A DNA stretch of 8,347 nt from Chloroflexota bacterium (GTDB lineage Bacteria; Chloroflexota; Dehalococcoidia; Lucifugimonadales; VGZR01): assembly GCA_027625225.1 (NCBI GenBank), contig JAQBWG010000071.1:1-8347 (forward strand). Direction: 5' to 3'. Numbering within the stretch: the first letter of the stretch is position 1; every line of letters starts with the position of its first letter. Positions 6,131 to 8,347 of this stretch are shown in pieces. Made by a program: the position numbers and the translations under genes. The notes below the pieces were generated by a model, which saw only the letters and a list, made by a program, of their open reading frames with translations, was not told the origin of the DNA and did no database searches.

Positions 6131-7669
6131 CTACCGCCACTTGCCGCTTTTTGTCTTTCGCCTTGCGGGTTTATTCCCTCCACGCTTTCCGCCGCGACGC
6201 GGACCTCCACCTCCCCGCAACTCCTCGATATCTTCAGCAAACCGAATCTGTCCTGGCTCAGACGGCATAGTTGGCCGACGTACAGCCCACACATCTTCCG
6301 GCAAATCACTGAGCGATGCCGAAGTCTCTTCTTCCTGCTGCACTTCTTCTTTCCCATCATCGCCTTGGGTAAGAATCTTTTGCAGTTCCTCATCCAGTTC
6401 TGTGACCGCGGATTCAGTGTCGCCTGATTCCACTTCTCCCACAGATTCCGATTCTTCCGCTGTAGCAGCCTCTCCTTCGATAACTACCTCAGCAGCTATC
6501 GGTTGTTCTGCCTCAACGGGCACATCCGTCTCCACAATCGGCTCTACGCTATCGGCCACCACGGTTGCTTCGGCAGCTACAGATTCTGCCTCTGTCGCGG
6601 CAACCGGGGTAGGTTCAGGCTTGGCAGGCTCAGCGGCAGCCTCGACATCACTCTTAATGTCTACTTTCCAGCCGGTCAACTTTGCCCCAAGCCGGGCATT
6701 TTGGCCTTCTTTTCCAATGGCAAGGGAAAGCTGTCTTTCGGGTACCACCGCCGCCGCGGTTCCTTCGTCGTGGTTAAGATCAACCCTGAGAACCTGAGCG
6801 GGACTAAGAGCATGGGCAATAAACACGGCGGGTTCGGCATCCCACGCTATGACGTCTATTTTTTCACCATGCAATTCGTTGACAATGTTCTGGATACGTA
6901 TACCCCGGAGGCCCACGCAAGAGCCCACAGGGTCAACGCCAGCTTGCTTTGCCCACACTGCAACCTTGCTGCGAGCTCCCGGCTCACGTGCAATCGCCTT
7001 GATTTCAACGGCTCCGTTGTAAATTTCGGGCACTTCCATTTCGAACAACCGCTTCAGAAGCAAATTATCAGCCCGCGAAACTATAAGTTCCGGCCCTTTG
7101 GCGGAGCGCTGGATTGACTGAAGGAGTACTTTTATTTTCTGACCGACCCTGTATCGTTCTATATATACTTGCTCAGACACTGGCAGAATGGCCTCGGCAC
7201 GACCAAGTTCGACGACAATCTGCTTCGGCTCAATACGCTGGATAGTGACCGTGAAGACTTCGCCTTCTTTATCGGTGTACTCTTCATACACCAACTCGCG
7301 CTCAGCTTCGCGAAGGCGTTGCAACACAACCTGCTTTGCAGTCTGAGCAGCGATGCGTCCCGCACTATGAGGAAGCTCCTCAGTCGGGACACTACCCCCT
7401 ATTTCAGCCTTGGGGTTAATCTTTTTTGCGTCTTTGAGACTGATTTCCAGTTGTGCATCTTCGACTTTTTCCACAACCGTTTTCAACAAATACACGAGGA
7501 CTTCACCACTGCCCGGGTCGAGCTTTACGGAGATGTCCTGTCCGGTCTGCAGTGTGTCTTTGCGATATGCGGAGACAAGCGCCGCCTCAATGGCGGACAG
7601 CACAATCTCCCTAGGCAAGTTGCGCTCGGCGGCCAACTGAGTCAAAGCGATAAGGAAATCGCTCTTCAT
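6131..7669 (-). CDS. nusA: Transcription termination/antitermination factor NusA
   Basis: NusA binds RNA polymerase and nascent RNA to control pausing, termination and antitermination. The product has 512 residues. The N-terminal polymerase-binding domain covers about 1-125, and the S1 domain about 135-199. KH1 spans about 202-280 with the loop GSCVGLRGIRIQ (249-260), and KH2 about 283-345 with IGKEGQNARLGAKLTGW (318-334). Instead of the tandem acidic repeats of E. coli NusA, it has a tail of about 165 residues. This consists of a Glu/Ala/Val-rich acidic stretch (about 346-450), a short island around DLPEDVWAVRRPTMP (455-469), then a Gly/Arg/Lys-rich basic end (486-512). The start at 7669 is fixed by a very strong ribosome-binding site. 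It is the first gene of the nusA-rnpM-infB-rbfA-truB operon; rimP is not upstream. Confidence 0.97.
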   Translation of the reverse strand: MKSDFLIALTQLAAERNLPREIVLSAIEAALVSAYRKDTLQTGQDISVKLDPGSGEVLVYLLKTVVEKVEDAQLEISLKDAKKINPKAEIGGSVPTEELPHSAGRIAAQTAKQVVLQRLREAERELVYEEYTDKEGEVFTVTIQRIEPKQIVVELGRAEAILPVSEQVYIERYRVGQKIKVLLQSIQRSAKGPELIVSRADNLLLKRLFEMEVPEIYNGAVEIKAIAREPGARSKVAVWAKQAGVDPVGSCVGLRGIRIQNIVNELHGEKIDVIAWDAEPAVFIAHALSPAQVLRVDLNHDEGTAAAVVPERQLSLAIGKEGQNARLGAKLTGWKVDIKSDVEAAAEPAKPEPTPVAATEAESVAAEATVVADSVEPIVETDVPVEAEQPIAAEVVIEGEAATAEESESVGEVESGDTESAVTELDEELQKILTQGDDGKEEVQQEEETSASLSDLPEDVWAVRRPTMPSEPGQIRFAEDIEELRGGGGPRRGGKRGGNKPARRKTKSGKWR

Positions 7670-7677
7670 GCTTTAGC

Positions 7678-7686
7678 CACCTCCTT
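7678..7686 (-). promoter_or_regulatory. Near-ideal ribosome-binding site of nusA
   Basis: On the minus strand AAGGAGGTG is fully complementary to the 3' end of bacterial 16S rRNA and lies 8 bases before the ATG at 7669. It settles the nusA start and is much stronger than the sites of rbfA, infB or rplU. Confidence 0.85.
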
Positions 7687-7717
7687 CGTAACACTTTTTC
7701 GCATCCCCCACTAACAC

Positions 7718-7742
7718 GAAAAGTGGGGAAACCCCACTTTTC
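7718..7742 (-). terminator. Terminator-like hairpin in the nusA leader (candidate attenuator)
   Basis: GAAAAGTGGGG and CCCCACTTTTC form a perfect 11-bp stem around a 3-base loop (7729-7731). The GC core is followed by UUUUCGUGUU on the minus strand, the layout of an intrinsic terminator with A-tract and U-tract folded into the stem base. It lies 118 bases past the glycosylase stop and could end that transcript. It also sits downstream of the proposed nusA promoter, about 30 bases into the leader and 49 bases before the nusA ATG, so it could act as an attenuator. Its distal arm can instead pair with AGTGGGG at 7706-7712. Being nearly symmetric, it could also work on the plus strand. Confidence 0.65.
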
Positions 7743-7777
7743 TAGTAAGCAAACTAACAAGAAGATGTTGTGCTAAG

Positions 7778-7806
7778 AGTATAGCATGGAGCCCTTGTCG
7801 ACACAA
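7778..7806 (-). promoter_or_regulatory. Promoter of the nusA operon (extended -10 type)
   Basis: On the minus strand TATACT (7783-7778, five of six consensus bases) is preceded by TGC, giving the TGn extended -10 element. TTGTGT (7806-7801) stands 17 bases upstream as a weaker -35. The start would fall near 7771-7774, giving a leader of just over 100 bases. A small dyad, CCTTGT/ACAAGG (7793-7808), overlaps the -35 and may be an operator or chance. It is the best promoter-like match I found between the glycosylase gene and nusA. Confidence 0.6.
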
Positions 7807-7859
7807 GGTAAGCTACAAGTGATGGTTTCCCGCGTGGAATCGGTGTGGAAATGTATAAA

Positions 7860-8347
7860 TCAACGGCGTCTGTTGGCCTCAATCGACTTGGCAAGCGCAC
7901 AGCCAGATTGCAGTACACAGCAGTTGCAAAGCGGCGCTGTTTTTCTGCAAATACCCTGGCCGTGTCTCACAATAAGGGCATGGTATTCCCCTAGCATGTG
8001 CACATCTTCAGGCAACGTGCGTAAAAGCAGCTGCCGGAGATTCTCATATCGCTCACGCCCGTCGATAACGCCCAATCTTGATAGTAGCCGCTTTGAATAG
8101 GCATCCACCACGAAAGTTGGCGCCTCCGCAACGTAAAGTACTATGCAGTCGGCCGTTTCTTCCCCTATCCCATAGACCTCTAGTAGCTTTTCTCGTAACA
8201 GTATTGCTTCCTCCGCTCGCAACGCCTGTATGTCGTCCTCATACTCCCTCCAGAGGAAATCGGCCAGTGCTTTTAATTTCTTCGCCTTCGCATTGAAATA
8301 CCCGCTCGGTTTTATAAGCAAGGCAAGTTCATCTTGCGCCACCGCAC
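7860..8347 (-). CDS. Endonuclease III-like HhH-GPD DNA glycosylase (COG2231/MagIII-like), 3' part
   Basis: A base-excision repair protein of the HhH-GPD superfamily. The frame is still open at the window edge, so the N-terminus is missing; about 161 of a likely 210-230 residues are visible. Numbering from the Val codon at 8340-8342, IKPSGYFNAKAKKL (10-23) matches the helical core. VYGIGEETAD (56-65) is the helix-hairpin-helix, and Asp80 in FVVDAYSKR is the conserved catalytic aspartate. A complete Fe-S motif C-x6-C-x2-C-x5-C uses Cys132, Cys139, Cys142 and Cys148. Endonuclease III has Lys in the hairpin (GVGRKTAN), whereas this protein has Glu. That argues for a monofunctional glycosylase, perhaps for alkylated bases as in Helicobacter MagIII, rather than a glycosylase/lyase. 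Substrate is not known. It is unrelated to the downstream operon, which has its own promoter. Confidence 0.85.
   Translation of the reverse strand, partial: AVAQDELALLIKPSGYFNAKAKKLKALADFLWREYEDDIQALRAEEAILLREKLLEVYGIGEETADCIVLYVAEAPTFVVDAYSKRLLSRLGVIDGRERYENLRQLLLRTLPEDVHMLGEYHALIVRHGQGICRKTAPLCNCCVLQSGCALAKSIEANRRR

Noticed and set aside
5928..6797. A 289-codon open frame on the plus strand opposite nusA and rnpM.
   Set aside because: It is antisense to two well-supported genes. Its Ser/Thr/Ala-rich translation is what the Glu/Ala-rich tail of NusA produces on the other strand, and no family is recognisable.
6503..7714. Plus-strand open frames of 181 and 204 codons opposite nusA.
   Set aside because: They are shadows of a conserved gene, have no recognisable domains, and show no independent ribosome-binding sites.
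7860..7930. A C-terminal frameshift or truncation of the glycosylase.
   Set aside because: The Fe-S motif is complete and a short basic tail precedes the stop, as in intact family members.

Overview
The window is a housekeeping stretch of a bacterial chromosome. It most likely comes from the Chloroflexota, possibly a Dehalococcoidia-like lineage. This placement is an inference from a short IF-2 (612 aa), a NusA with a long acidic then Arg/Gly-rich tail, a 46-aa DUF5679 zinc-ribbon protein (a family I associate with Chloroflexota), and the run rplU-rpmA-rpmE followed by a DUF1385 membrane protein. No mobile elements, CRISPR arrays, tRNAs or rRNAs are visible, and no intergenic gap exceeds 300 bases.

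Layout, left to right. Positions 1-438 (+) hold the 3' part of hisIE, the bifunctional enzyme of histidine synthesis steps 2 and 3. Its last 20 bases overlap, tail to tail, the end of a DUF1385 membrane protein gene (419-1318, -). Every other gene is on the minus strand, so transcription runs right to left. From the right edge the order is: a partial endonuclease III-like HhH-GPD DNA glycosylase with an intact Fe-S cysteine motif (7860-8347); a promoter and hairpin-bearing leader (about 7670-7806); nusA; rnpM (ylxR); infB; rbfA; truB; and a DUF5679 gene. A 174-base gap (2216-2389) then holds two minus-strand RNA hairpins and a well-formed sigma-70-type promoter. This promoter drives rplU-rpmA-rpmE, which ends at a perfect 13-bp terminator hairpin (1348-1377), followed by the DUF1385 gene.

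How the genes work together: nusA-rnpM-infB-rbfA-truB is the widely conserved transcription/translation operon, covering transcription elongation and termination, RNase P modulation, translation initiation, 30S maturation and tRNA pseudouridylation. rimP (normally upstream of nusA) and ylxQ (often after rnpM) are not present here. rplU-rpmA-rpmE encode 50S proteins L21, L27 and L31.

I see no new multi-gene system. The less ordinary signals are regulatory: a terminator-like hairpin with a competing partner in the nusA leader; a dyad filling the spacer of the rplU promoter; two hairpins after the DUF5679 gene that pair better as minus-strand RNA because of G-U pairs, one with a GNRA loop; and a basic reading frame just past the DUF5679 stop. 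The glycosylase carries Glu where endonuclease III has its catalytic Lys.
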